Made by a program: the position numbers and the translations under genes
Notes under the pieces: generated by a model
Told to the model about the DNA's origin: nothing
What the model saw: the letters and a program-made list of their open reading frames with translations, nothing else
The model's database searches: none
Source of the DNA: Salinibacterium sp. UTAS2018
GTDB taxonomy: Bacteria; Actinomycetota; Actinomycetes; Actinomycetales; Microbacteriaceae
Direction of reading: 5' to 3'
Assembly: GCF_004118935.1 (NCBI RefSeq)
Contig: NZ_CP035375.1
Coordinates: 1,054,001 to 1,118,000 of the forward strand
DNA: 64,000 nt
In this document: positions 53,181 through 61,551 of the stretch, piece by piece
Layout of the letters: every line of letters begins with the position of its first letter
Position numbering within the stretch: position 1 is the stretch's first letter

Positions 53181-55219
53181 GCGAAGAGTGCTGTGGAGTG
53201 GATGCTCCGCCGAAGTCCCGCACTCGTGACTCCCCCACTCCGCCCGCGACCGACACCGCCGGCGCCGCGACGGCAGTGACGGGTGGCACCGGCGCTGCGC
53301 ACGACGACCTCTCTCCGTGGTGGAAAGACCGCGGGCTGCGTCTCCCCGCAACTTCAGGCATTCTGCTGGCGGCATCCCTCATCGCGGGCTGGATGGGCGG
53401 CGCAGATTGGTTCGTGACCGTTCTCCAGAGCCTGAGCCTGATCGCCGGCGCGACAACGTTTGTGCCTGGCACAGTACGCCGGTTGCTGCGCGGCTCTCTC
53501 GGTGTCGGCCTACTCATGAGCATTGCCGCGATTGGGGCCGTGCTCCTGGGCCATGTCGGCGAAGCAGCCGCCCTCGCGTTCCTGTTTTCTATCGCCGAGG
53601 CGCTCGAAGATCGCGCGATGGATCGTGCACGCTATGGCTTGCGTGCCCTGCTCTCCCTCATCCCCAATGCCGCTCTGATCGAGCGCGACGGAAAACCACT
53701 CACCCTGCCGGCGGGCGACATCGTGGTCGGCGACATTCTTGTCGTGCGAGCGGGCGAGCGCGTGGCCACGGATGGCGTGGTCGCGAGTGGCCGCGGCAGT
53801 GTCGACACCTCCGCGATCACGGGCGAATCGATGCCAGCGACGGTGGAGACCGGCGACGCGGTGTTGGCCGGATCGATCAACGGCGAAGGCGCCCTGCGCA
53901 TCCGCGCGACGGCAAACGGCACTGACAATTCGCTCACCACCATCGTGAGGCTTGTCGAACAAGCCAACGCGCAGAAGGGTAATCGAGCTCGACTGGCGGA
54001 CCGCATCGCACGCCCGCTCGTGCCGATCGTCCTCGGCGTGGCTGCGGCCATTGTGGGCTTTGGGTTCTTGGTCGGCGACCCCGAGCTGTGGACCGAACGC
54101 GCGCTCGTCGTGCTCGTCGCCGCGTCTCCGTGTGCTCTCGCGATCGCGGTGCCCGTGACAGTCATCTCGGCGATCGGTTCTGCGAGCAAATTGGGCATCA
54201 TCGTGAAATCGGGCGCCGCCTTTGAACGGATGGGTAGCATCCGCACCGTCGCTTTCGACAAGACCGGCACGCTCACCCAAAATCGCCCCACCGTCGTCAC
54301 CGTTGAGACCGTGGCGAACGTGACCCGCGATGAGGTTCTCGAAATCGCTGCCGCGCTCGAAACGCACAGCACTCACCCACTTGCTCAGGCCGTGCTCGCC
54401 GAACGCCCTGCGCGCTCCGTTCACTCCGAAGCGCAGGAAGTTCGCGAAGATGCCGGCCGCGGCATATCCGGCACGCTTAACGGCGCTGCTGTGCGCGCGG
54501 GCAGTACCCGCTGGATGGATGCTGGCGAGCTTGAGCCTGCCGCGGTGCGCCTAGCCGACGAGGGTATGACCGTGATGGCGGTCGAACGCGCTGGCATCGT
54601 GATCGGCCTGCTCGGCATCCGTGACGAACTGCGCCCCGAGGCAACAGAGGCTGTCGCGCAGTTGGCGAGCGCGGGCATCCAAACCCTCATGCTCACAGGC
54701 GACAACGCGCGCACGGCGGCCACGATCGCGCACGAAGCGGGCATCAGTGATGTTCGCGCCGAGCTCTTGCCCGCCGACAAAGCCAGCGCGATCTCGGCGT
54801 TGAGCGCCGACTCCCCCACAGCGATGATCGGCGATGGCATCAACGACGCTCCCGCGCTCGCGACGGCCGATGTGGGCATCGCGATGGGCGCCACCGGCTC
54901 TGCCGCGGCAGTCGAGTCGGCGGATGTCGCCTTCACTGGCAGCGACCTGCGCCTTATCCCGGTGGCGTTGCTTCATGCGCGGCGCGGGCGTCGCATCATG
55001 ACGGGAAACATCGTGCTGTCGCTCCTGATTATCGTGGGTCTCTTTCCGCTCGCGCTCACCGGCGTTCTCGGATTGGCTGGAGTCGTGCTCGTACACGAAC
55101 TTGCGGAGCTGGTAGTTATCCTCAATGGCCTGCGGGCAGCGCGGCTTTCGCCTAGCCTTGATTCGCGCGCGCTACTGAGCGATCGCCACCAACCCCAGCC
55201 TGTTCGGAGTCTCGTGTGA
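53177..55219 (+). CDS. Heavy-metal P1B-type ATPase (CtpG-like)
   Basis: The 680-residue protein has a short Cys-containing start (EECCGVD) instead of a metal-binding domain, actuator TGES (AITGESMPA), phosphorylation site DKTGT, HP locus STHPLA, and GDGINDAP. The membrane metal site reads SPC (VAASPCALAIAVP) rather than CPC, and the last helices contain VHELAELVV. SPC together with a His-Glu pair is reminiscent of the P1B-4 group, which exports Co, Fe or other divalent ions, while the CmtR partner points to Cd/Pb. The ion therefore remains open. It overlaps both neighbours by four bases. Confidence 0.9.
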   Translation: MSEECCGVDAPPKSRTRDSPTPPATDTAGAATAVTGGTGAAHDDLSPWWKDRGLRLPATSGILLAASLIAGWMGGADWFVTVLQSLSLIAGATTFVPGTVRRLLRGSLGVGLLMSIAAIGAVLLGHVGEAAALAFLFSIAEALEDRAMDRARYGLRALLSLIPNAALIERDGKPLTLPAGDIVVGDILVVRAGERVATDGVVASGRGSVDTSAITGESMPATVETGDAVLAGSINGEGALRIRATANGTDNSLTTIVRLVEQANAQKGNRARLADRIARPLVPIVLGVAAAIVGFGFLVGDPELWTERALVVLVAASPCALAIAVPVTVISAIGSASKLGIIVKSGAAFERMGSIRTVAFDKTGTLTQNRPTVVTVETVANVTRDEVLEIAAALETHSTHPLAQAVLAERPARSVHSEAQEVREDAGRGISGTLNGAAVRAGSTRWMDAGELEPAAVRLADEGMTVMAVERAGIVIGLLGIRDELRPEATEAVAQLASAGIQTLMLTGDNARTAATIAHEAGISDVRAELLPADKASAISALSADSPTAMIGDGINDAPALATADVGIAMGATGSAAAVESADVAFTGSDLRLIPVALLHARRGRRIMTGNIVLSLLIIVGLFPLALTGVLGLAGVVLVHELAELVVILNGLRAARLSPSLDSRALLSDRHQPQPVRSLV

Positions 55220-55887
55220 AGAAAGCCCTCCTGCCCACTTTTGCCGCGTTGGGAATTCTCGCGCTCGTCGCCGCTTTCGTCTTCGTGTATGTCACGGCCA
55301 AGAACGCTGACTCCGACACCGCCAGCAGCACCAACAGCTCGGGCTCTCAGGAGCTCGCCTCCACCGTGGCCAGTGACTCGAACTACGTCGACAACGTCGG
55401 CCCGGACGCCGTAACTATCGTCGAGTTCCTCGACTTCGAATGTGGCGCGTGCGGCCAGTTCTACCCGTACGTCGAAGCAATGCGCGAAGTGTACGACGGG
55501 GACATCAACTACGTCGTTCGCTACTTCCCCTTGCCCAGCCACCTCAACTCAATGGATGCCGCGGTCGCCGCCGAGGCTGCAGCCCAGCAGGGCGAGTTCG
55601 AGGCCATGTACCAGCGACTTTTCGAGACTCAGGCCGACTGGGCGGGCGGCACTCCCCCGCAAACCGATGCCTTCCGCGCGCTGGCTGAAGACATCGGTCT
55701 CGACATGGCGGCCTACGATGATGCCGTTGCCGACCCCGCCACTCAAGAACGCGTCGAGGCCGACTTCGATGCCGGCGTTGAGCTGGGCGTCACCAGCACT
55801 CCCACATTCTTTGTGAACGACGAGTACATCGAGACAAGTCGTCTTGAGAATCTGCCGGAGGCTGTTGACGCCGCAGTCAAGGGCTAG
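55216..55887 (+). CDS. Exported DsbA-family thiol oxidoreductase
   Basis: The 223-residue protein has an N-terminal signal anchor (about 5-28), a Ser/Thr-rich linker, and a thioredoxin-fold domain with the active site CGAC (FLDFECGACGQFYP), the cis-Pro in TSTPTFFVN and helical insertion between them. It resembles membrane-anchored DsbA/BdbD-like proteins that form disulfides outside the cell membrane. It overlaps the ATPase stop (GTGA), so it belongs to the cmtR operon. A thiol protein beside a soft-metal exporter may repair or protect extracytoplasmic thiols, which is inference. Confidence 0.88.
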   Translation: MKKALLPTFAALGILALVAAFVFVYVTAKNADSDTASSTNSSGSQELASTVASDSNYVDNVGPDAVTIVEFLDFECGACGQFYPYVEAMREVYDGDINYVVRYFPLPSHLNSMDAAVAAEAAAQQGEFEAMYQRLFETQADWAGGTPPQTDAFRALAEDIGLDMAAYDDAVADPATQERVEADFDAGVELGVTSTPTFFVNDEYIETSRLENLPEAVDAAVKG

Positions 55888-55891
55888 GCGA

Positions 55892-55912
55892 GCACGCACG
55901 CACGCACGCACG
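55892..55912. repeat. GCAC tetranucleotide microsatellite
   Basis: Five copies of GCAC (55892-55911) lie in the 30-base gap between two convergent genes. No coding frame or promoter crosses it. Confidence 0.85.
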
Positions 55913-55917
55913 ATCGG

Positions 55918-57162
55918 CTAGGTGTACCAGCTGGGCTCGGGCACTTCATTGAGAAGCACGTACTGACCAACTTCGCGCTTCTTGTAAGGCGCGGGGTCGT
56001 GCAGGCTGTGGGTTCGAAGATTGCGCCAATAGATATCCAGACCGACCGAATTGGCGGATGCTCGTGCGCCGGTCAGCTCGAACACCTTCGTCGCGACTTC
56101 CAAGCCGTCGTCGCTGATCCGCAGCTTTCCGGCTGCAATGCGCACGGCAATCTCGCCTCGACGGCGTTCGGTGAGTTCGGTGCGCGGCGCGTGAAGCACG
56201 GCACTGATTTCGCTGCCGACCGCGTCGAGCAGGGCCTCATCCGCCCACAACTTTGATTGCAACTCGCCATACCCTTCGAGGATGTACCACTCGTCGCTCG
56301 CGTGCGCCTTGTTCTCGCCGCCATAAGGCCACGCGCGACTCTTGGTGCGCGTGTACGACGATGCGGCCTCGATCGCTCCCTGCGCGATGCCGAGATAGAA
56401 GTTGGCGAAGACCAGCTGGATCGCGGGCACGTTGAGCGTGCCGTAGGTGAGCGGCTGGAACTCTTTGTTGACGAAGCCGAGCGCTGATGACCATCCGGTG
56501 CGCACTCCATTGATCTGCACGGAGCCAGATTCGGTGAGTCGTTGACCAAGGTTGTCCCAGTCGCCGTTGAACACGATCGCCGGCTGAGCCGTGGGCACGA
56601 TCGCAAAGACGTGGGTATCGGTGCCGTCGAGAATGCCCTCAAGCACCGTGAGGTCAGATACGACACCGCCGGTCGAGAATGACTTATTGCCCGTGAACAC
56701 AATCTCGTCGCCCTCATCAGTAACGACAAGATCAGAGTCGCGGGGGTTGACTGCCCCGCCGAACAGGTAGTTGTTCTCCGTGTAATGCTTCTCTACGGCG
56801 ACGATCTGCTCCTCCGTGGCGACAAGGCGTGCAGCCCATGCCCAGAGGTAGTGGTACCCGAGCAACTGCCCGATGGAACCATCGCCGCGAGCAATGGCGC
56901 GGATCACCTTATAGGTGGTATCCCACGACTGGCCGCCACCGCCGTGCTCGCTAGGGCCCAGCAGCGTGACGAGCCCCGAGTCTTTGAGAAGCGCGACTTC
57001 GGCGTGAGGCGGCTGGTTCGCGACATCCCGTTCGACAGCATCAGCGGCAAGGATGTCGGCGACTTCGCGAGCACGTTCAAGCCATCCTTCCGGCGCAGTG
57101 GGGCGGGCAATTTCAGCCCACCGGTTCGCGATCGCAGGACGGGTAATGGTGGTGTCAGACAT
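55918..57162 (-). CDS. DszC-like flavin monooxygenase (acyl-CoA dehydrogenase fold)
   Basis: The 414-residue protein has the acyl-CoA dehydrogenase fold in the two-component monooxygenase branch: GLVTLLGPSEHGGGGQSWDTT, then FTGNKSFSTGGVVSDL, TYGTLNVPAIQLVFANFYLGIAQ, and the C-terminal ELTGARASANSVGLDIYWRNLRTHSLHDP. The last segment is typical of DszC, which oxidises dibenzothiophene using reduced FMN from a partner reductase, and of SfnC-like enzymes for organosulfur compounds. Sulfur scavenging is a likely role, but no reductase gene lies beside it. The ATG at 57162 follows AAGGAG. Inverted repeats upstream suggest tight control. Confidence 0.85.
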   Translation of the reverse strand: MSDTTITRPAIANRWAEIARPTAPEGWLERAREVADILAADAVERDVANQPPHAEVALLKDSGLVTLLGPSEHGGGGQSWDTTYKVIRAIARGDGSIGQLLGYHYLWAWAARLVATEEQIVAVEKHYTENNYLFGGAVNPRDSDLVVTDEGDEIVFTGNKSFSTGGVVSDLTVLEGILDGTDTHVFAIVPTAQPAIVFNGDWDNLGQRLTESGSVQINGVRTGWSSALGFVNKEFQPLTYGTLNVPAIQLVFANFYLGIAQGAIEAASSYTRTKSRAWPYGGENKAHASDEWYILEGYGELQSKLWADEALLDAVGSEISAVLHAPRTELTERRRGEIAVRIAAGKLRISDDGLEVATKVFELTGARASANSVGLDIYWRNLRTHSLHDPAPYKKREVGQYVLLNEVPEPSWYT

Positions 57163-57179
57163 GGCAATACTCCTTGAGT

Positions 57180-57233
57180 TGTAGACCCCGATTTCTGAAT
57201 GGGTGGTCTACATCCTGTGCCCGATTCGGCACA
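57180..57233 (-). promoter_or_regulatory. Two inverted repeats upstream of the monooxygenase
   Basis: TGTAGACC (57180-57187) and GGTCTACA (57205-57212) form an 8-bp inverted repeat with a 17-base spacer, ending 4 bases before the ribosome site. TGTGCC-N6-GGCACA (57216-57233) is a second perfect repeat. The first could be an operator or an mRNA stem, the second an operator. No regulator gene is adjacent. Confidence 0.5.
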
Positions 57234-57290
57234 ATATGGAGTTTGTGTCGCTTTTTTTCGCCGCGCTACACCGTGTTACGAGTTAAACGA

Positions 57291-57328
57291 AAAATCCCGG
57301 TCAGGTTCTTACGAACGTGACCGGGATT
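57291..57328 (-). terminator. Terminator of the tRNA-Glu transcript
   Basis: AATCCCGGTCA (57293-57303) pairs with TGACCGGGATT (57318-57328), with GTTC/GAAC pairing inside, and TTTTTCG follows on the minus strand. It begins 10 bases after the tRNA 3' end. Confidence 0.85.
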
Positions 57329-57337
57329 GTGCTCCTG

Positions 57338-57410
57338 TGACCCCAGCGGGATTCGAACCCGCGTTACCGCCGTGAGAGGGCGGCGTACTAGGCCTCTGTA
57401 CGATGGGGCC
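57338..57410 (-). tRNA. tRNA-Glu (anticodon CUC)
   Basis: The minus strand folds into a 73-base cloverleaf. The acceptor stem is GGCCCCA with TGGGGTC (one G-T pair) and discriminator A. The anticodon stem CCGCC/GGCGG encloses CTCTCAC with anticodon CTC, and the T stem GCGGG/CCCGC encloses TTCGAAT. CCA is not encoded. The sequence identity fits bacterial tRNA-Glu. Confidence 0.95.
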
Positions 57411-57558
57411 TCACAACAACTAGAAAAGTATGCCACACCTTGAGGGCTACTTTTTCCACTTCTGGCACTTTCGGTCGTCTCAACTGTCTGCAGCTGGCTT
57501 TTCGCGCGCCATCGACCCCGCTAGACCGGGAGTTATGGCCTCAACGATAGGCCAGCGG

Positions 57559-58491
57559 CTACGGTCGTTGATCGAGAATGTTCAGCACTCCCGCCACCAT
57601 TTTGATATCGATGGGCAACGCAGCAAAGCGCTCGCCATCTGCATAGGCGGTGATACCCGCGGACTCGATCCGGATCTTCTTCGCCCGGTACACGGTGACG
57701 CGCGGATCGCTCAGATGGGTTCCGCTGAAGACGCGTGGGAAGACGCGCAGGAAAGCCAAGCGCGAGAGAGCTTCGACGACGAGCACATCGGCGAGGCCGT
57801 CATCCAAGAGCGCGTCAGGTGTCACTTTCATACCGCCACCCAGCGACACGTTGTTGCCGACGCTGACGAGGGCGCCGGTCGTCTCGATCACGGTGCCGTC
57901 GAGAGTGAGCGTGTACTTAATGGGGCGCAACCGCAACAACTCGATGACGAGAGCGACGGTGTAACGGCTGGCGCCTCGAGGCCACGACATGAGATTGGCC
58001 CGTTCGTTGACAATCGCATCGAAACCGGCCGACAATACGCACGCGAACCAGCGTGTAGCGGATGCGCCGGTCGCTTCATCGACGTAGGTCACGCTACCGG
58101 CATCGATCGCCCGCGGCGGCCGAGCCAGGCCGCGCACAATGCTCGCGAGTGCGGCATCGGTGTCGGAGTACGGGATACCAAGGCCGCGAGCCATGTCATT
58201 GCCGGTGCCCGACGGAATGATTCCCAGTGGCACCTTTGTTTTTGCGACCAGGTTGGTACCCAAGTTGACCATGCCATCGCCGCCCACGACGAGCAGAGCA
58301 TCCGGTTTCTTGGCAACAGCCTTGCGGCCACGCTTGAGTAACAGCGCAAAGTTCGGTTGCTCAAGGGCTGTAACCTCGTGGCCCAGGGCGCGCAACGCTT
58401 CAACAGCACGAGGTCCGACGTTCTTGCCACGGCCAAACGATGCTGTGGGATTGATCGCGACAACAAGACGCAGGGGTTTGATCGACTCCAC
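57559..58491 (-). CDS. Diacylglycerol kinase family lipid kinase
   Basis: The 310-residue protein starts at a GTG (58491). It has LVVAINPTASFGRGKN, the nucleotide motif VVGGDGMVNLGTN, and IPSGTGNDMARGLGIP, the hallmarks of the DgkB/YegS/LCB5 family. The variant GGDGMVN replaces the usual GGDGTxN. Such enzymes phosphorylate diacylglycerol or related lipids, often recycling lipid from cell-envelope synthesis. It is divergent from the TetR gene. Confidence 0.9.
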   Translation of the reverse strand: MESIKPLRLVVAINPTASFGRGKNVGPRAVEALRALGHEVTALEQPNFALLLKRGRKAVAKKPDALLVVGGDGMVNLGTNLVAKTKVPLGIIPSGTGNDMARGLGIPYSDTDAALASIVRGLARPPRAIDAGSVTYVDEATGASATRWFACVLSAGFDAIVNERANLMSWPRGASRYTVALVIELLRLRPIKYTLTLDGTVIETTGALVSVGNNVSLGGGMKVTPDALLDDGLADVLVVEALSRLAFLRVFPRVFSGTHLSDPRVTVYRAKKIRIESAGITAYADGERFAALPIDIKMVAGVLNILDQRP

Positions 58492-58591
58492 ACTTCAGTA
58501 TGTCGTACAGCCCCGCATCCGCTGCACCACAGGCTTAGGGTCACGCTCTGACTCTCAAAGCATCCTCACAGCTTTTTGCAGTTGTGCATTT

Positions 58592-58606
58592 TTGCAGTCC
58601 CTGCAA
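58592..58606 (+). promoter_or_regulatory. Probable operator of the TetR gene
   Basis: TTGCAG-TCC-CTGCAA is a perfect inverted repeat ending 10 bases before the GTG of the tetR-like gene. A second TTTTTGCAG half-site lies upstream near 58573. The position fits autorepression of the TetR-MFS operon. Confidence 0.55.
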
Positions 58607-58616
58607 TTATTGCTGA

Positions 58617-59243
58617 GTGCCTGAAACTCCTGCCCTCGGTCTTCGCGATCGCAAACGAATAGAAACGCGACTGCGTATCGAAACCGCTGCGGTCGACATT
58701 GTGAGCGCGGAGGGGCTCGACGGCGCCACGGTCGACATGATCAGCGACCGCGCCGGCATCTCCCCGCGCACCTTCTTCAACTATTTCGACAGCAAAGAAG
58801 ACGCGATCCTCGGCATCCAAGACATGGGCGAAGTAGAGCGCGCGATTGATGCCGGAGTCGTGAATGCAGCAACCGATGATCTGGTCGATGCCATCGTCTC
58901 CACCATGTTCCAGATTTTTGGGCCTGTGGCCGCCCGTACTCAGCTCAAGTCGCAGCGGATGGCGCTCGTTCAAGAACACCCGCGGCTGTTGAGCCGACAG
59001 ATTCACCAATTCACCCAACTGAACAGCACGATGGCTGCCGCTGTCGTCCTATTCCTCACCAAGCGAGAAACAACGCTCCCCCGCGACCCCGAACACATCG
59101 CCGAGATCGCTGTAGCTACTTGCGTCGCCTCCGTTCGAATCGCCGTCAAGGAATGGATCGCTGCCGGTGCAACCACCGACATCGACTCCATGTACCTGCG
59201 CGCGATCGGCCTCACACGAGAAACCCTGAACACACTTCAATGA
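58617..59243 (+). CDS. TetR-family repressor
   Basis: The 208-residue protein has a TetR DNA-binding domain at about 12-60: RLRIETAAVDIVSAEGLDGATVDMISDRAGISPRTFFNYFDSKED, where GISPRTFFNYF is the recognition helix. The C-terminal ligand domain gives no clue to the inducer. It overlaps the MFS gene by four bases (ATGA) and very probably controls it through the palindrome at 58592. Confidence 0.92.
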   Translation: MPETPALGLRDRKRIETRLRIETAAVDIVSAEGLDGATVDMISDRAGISPRTFFNYFDSKEDAILGIQDMGEVERAIDAGVVNAATDDLVDAIVSTMFQIFGPVAARTQLKSQRMALVQEHPRLLSRQIHQFTQLNSTMAAAVVLFLTKRETTLPRDPEHIAEIAVATCVASVRIAVKEWIAAGATTDIDSMYLRAIGLTRETLNTLQ

Positions 59244-60928
59244 CAACCACGAATGAACCACCTGTCGCTGTGACCGGCGGCACCACCACCTCCAGCGACC
59301 CGGCGACGAAGCGCAGCATTCTGCTGTTGTTTGCGGGCCTCATGGTCACGATGCTGCTCTCGGCGCTCGATCAGACCATCTTCAGCACCGCCCTGCCCAC
59401 CATCGTGGGTGAACTCGACGGCGTGAACCACATGCTGTGGGTCACGACCGCCTACATCCTGGCCGCGACCATCATGATGCCTGTGTACGGCAAGCTCGGC
59501 GACCTCATCGGCCGCAAGGGTCTCTTCATCGGCGCCATCTCCATCTTCATGGCGGGCTCAATTGTCGGCGGCCTCGCCCCCGACATGACGTGGCTCATCG
59601 TTGGCCGCGCCGTTCAGGGCCTCGGTGGCGGTGGCCTCATGATCCTGTCGCAAGCGATCATTGCCGACGTCGTTCCCGCTCGGGAACGCGGTCGCTACAT
59701 GGGTGCCATTGGTGGCGTCTTCGCTCTCGCGAGCGTGGCCGGTCCGCTGCTCGGTGGCTGGTTCACAGAGTCCATCGGATGGCGCTGGGCGTTCTGGATG
59801 AACCTTCCGTTGGGTGCGCTCGCCATCTTCGCTGCCGTGATGCTGCTCAAGCTGCCGAAGAACACTCGCGGTAAGCCCACCATCGATGTCGCAGGCATGA
59901 TTCTGCTCGCCATCGCATCGACCGCGATCGTGCTGGTCACGACCTGGGGCGGAACCCAGTACGACTGGGATTCGCTCATCATCATCGGCCTCATCGCTCT
60001 GGCCGTCGTCTCCGCCTTCTCGTTCGTGATGGTCGAGCGTGCTGCCGCCGAGCCGATCATGCCGCTGCACATGTTCAAGGAGCGCAACTTCGTGCTCACC
60101 ACGGCATCCGGTCTCATCACGGGTATCGCGATGTTCGGTGCTCTCGCCTACATGCCGACCTACCTGCAGATGGTCACGGGTGTTAACGCCACTCAGGCCG
60201 GGTTCTTGATGATCCCGATGATGGGCGCGATGCTCGTTACCTCAATCGTTGCGGGCCAACTCGTGAGTCGCACGGGGCGCTACAAGTGGCTTCCTCTGAC
60301 CGGCTCGTTCGTGATCGCAACTGGCTTGGCGCTGCTCTCGACGATGACCCCCGATCTGCCGATTTGGATTCTCTGCAGCTACCTCGCGGTGATGGGTCTC
60401 GGACTCGGTATGAGCATGCAGATGCTCGTGCTGATCGTTCAGAACACCTTCCCGAACGCTCAAGTGGGAACAGCGACGTCGTCGAATAACTACTTCCGCC
60501 AGATCGGTGCCTCGATTGGTACCGCGGTGGTCGGTAGCCTCTTTGTCGCCCGCCTCACCGAGTTGCTCGACACTCGCCTTCCGGCCGCCGCTGCGGGCGC
60601 AACCGGAGACACTAACTCGTTGACGCCTGCCGCGGTTCGCAATCTCCCCGATGCTGTTCGTGAGGTTATCGTCGGCGCCTACAACGACTCGTTGGCTCCC
60701 GTGTTTCTCTACATGGTGCCGCTCGTACTCGTCTCGGCGGTGCTCTTGATGTTCATCAAGGAAGTTCCGCTAGCTACGACCATCGACCGCGCCGAACCAA
60801 CCGAAACGCTCAATGTGCTCGGAGACGAAGACGCTGTCGACGCTCTGCCGTCGGATGCCGAATCCCACGAACTCACGAACGTGACGGACCGCTCCGGCCC
60901 GATCTCGATTATTCGCAGCCAGCCTTAG
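59240..60928 (+). CDS. DHA2-type MFS multidrug efflux transporter
   Basis: The protein has 562 residues and 14 predicted helices. It has the DHA2 motif LDQTIFSTALPTIVGEL in TM1, GKLGDLIGRKG in loop 2-3, and GPLLGGWFTESIGWRWAFWMN in TM5. The last 60 residues are an acidic cytoplasmic tail. This family pumps drugs, dyes or antiseptics out by proton antiport. The ATG at 59240 overlaps the tetR stop. A terminator follows at 60971. Confidence 0.93.
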   Translation: MTTTNEPPVAVTGGTTTSSDPATKRSILLLFAGLMVTMLLSALDQTIFSTALPTIVGELDGVNHMLWVTTAYILAATIMMPVYGKLGDLIGRKGLFIGAISIFMAGSIVGGLAPDMTWLIVGRAVQGLGGGGLMILSQAIIADVVPARERGRYMGAIGGVFALASVAGPLLGGWFTESIGWRWAFWMNLPLGALAIFAAVMLLKLPKNTRGKPTIDVAGMILLAIASTAIVLVTTWGGTQYDWDSLIIIGLIALAVVSAFSFVMVERAAAEPIMPLHMFKERNFVLTTASGLITGIAMFGALAYMPTYLQMVTGVNATQAGFLMIPMMGAMLVTSIVAGQLVSRTGRYKWLPLTGSFVIATGLALLSTMTPDLPIWILCSYLAVMGLGLGMSMQMLVLIVQNTFPNAQVGTATSSNNYFRQIGASIGTAVVGSLFVARLTELLDTRLPAAAAGATGDTNSLTPAAVRNLPDAVREVIVGAYNDSLAPVFLYMVPLVLVSAVLLMFIKEVPLATTIDRAEPTETLNVLGDEDAVDALPSDAESHELTNVTDRSGPISIIRSQP

Positions 60929-60970
60929 CCGCTGGTGTGCCGGTCGTCTCGATCGTCACGCCGACTCAGT

Positions 60971-61018
60971 AAGCCCGCAGCACTCTCCTCGCACCACGGA
61001 CGAAAGAGTTGCGGGCTT
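60971..61018 (+). terminator. Terminator after the MFS gene
   Basis: AAGCCCGCA pairs with TGCGGGCTT and, inside, ACTCT with AGAGT, around a loop of about 18 bases. The stem is strong but the following sequence has no long T-run. Confidence 0.65.
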
Positions 61019-61092
61019 CGCTGCATTAAGTGCCCCGAAATTGGTGGGTGGGATGAATAGATTTGTCGACAGTTGTGAGAGATGCTTAGCCC

Positions 61093-61551
61093 ATGACTCA
61101 GCGCGCTGCTCGACCCGATCGAACCTTGGTGGCGATCCTCTCCGTGGTTGCCGCCATCGTCGTGATTGCCATCGTCGTGGTGTTCACCCGCGGCGGCCCC
61201 ACCGATATCGATCCCGCCACCCCCGAGGGCGTCGTGCAGTCGTATTCCCTCGCGATGGTCGCCAACGACTTAGACACCGCGCGCGGCTTCATTTCCGCGG
61301 ACGTCCTTGACGAGTGCGAGTTCGCCGAGCCCAGCGCCCTCCAAGGTCTGCGGATGACGGTGATCGAGACAACAATCAACGGCGCTTCAGCCGTGGTTAG
61401 AGTCTCCCTCGACGAGGGCAGTGGCGGCTTTGGGGGGTCTAGCTATAGCTACGACGACGCCTTCACCCTCGTCAAAGACGGTGGCGATTGGAAGATAGAA
61501 ACCACCCCCTGGCAACTCACGTTCTGCTACAACCAAGGATTCCGCGGATGA
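61093..61551 (+). CDS. Membrane-anchored protein with NTF2-like C-terminal domain
   Basis: The 152-residue protein has one N-terminal membrane helix (about 11-31, TLVAILSVVAAIVVIAIVVV) and a small extracytoplasmic domain. PEGVVQSYSLAMVANDLDTARGF and DGGDWKIETTPW resemble the secreted NTF2-like/DUF4878 group. The function is unknown. Its stop overlaps the next ATG (ATGA), so the two genes are co-translated. Confidence 0.75.
   Translation: MTQRAARPDRTLVAILSVVAAIVVIAIVVVFTRGGPTDIDPATPEGVVQSYSLAMVANDLDTARGFISADVLDECEFAEPSALQGLRMTVIETTINGASAVVRVSLDEGSGGFGGSSYSYDDAFTLVKDGGDWKIETTPWQLTFCYNQGFRG

Noticed and set aside
57245..57270. T7 run near 57252 as a plus-strand terminator
   Set aside because: No stem precedes it. 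The terminator of the tRNA is the hairpin at 57291-57328 on the minus strand.
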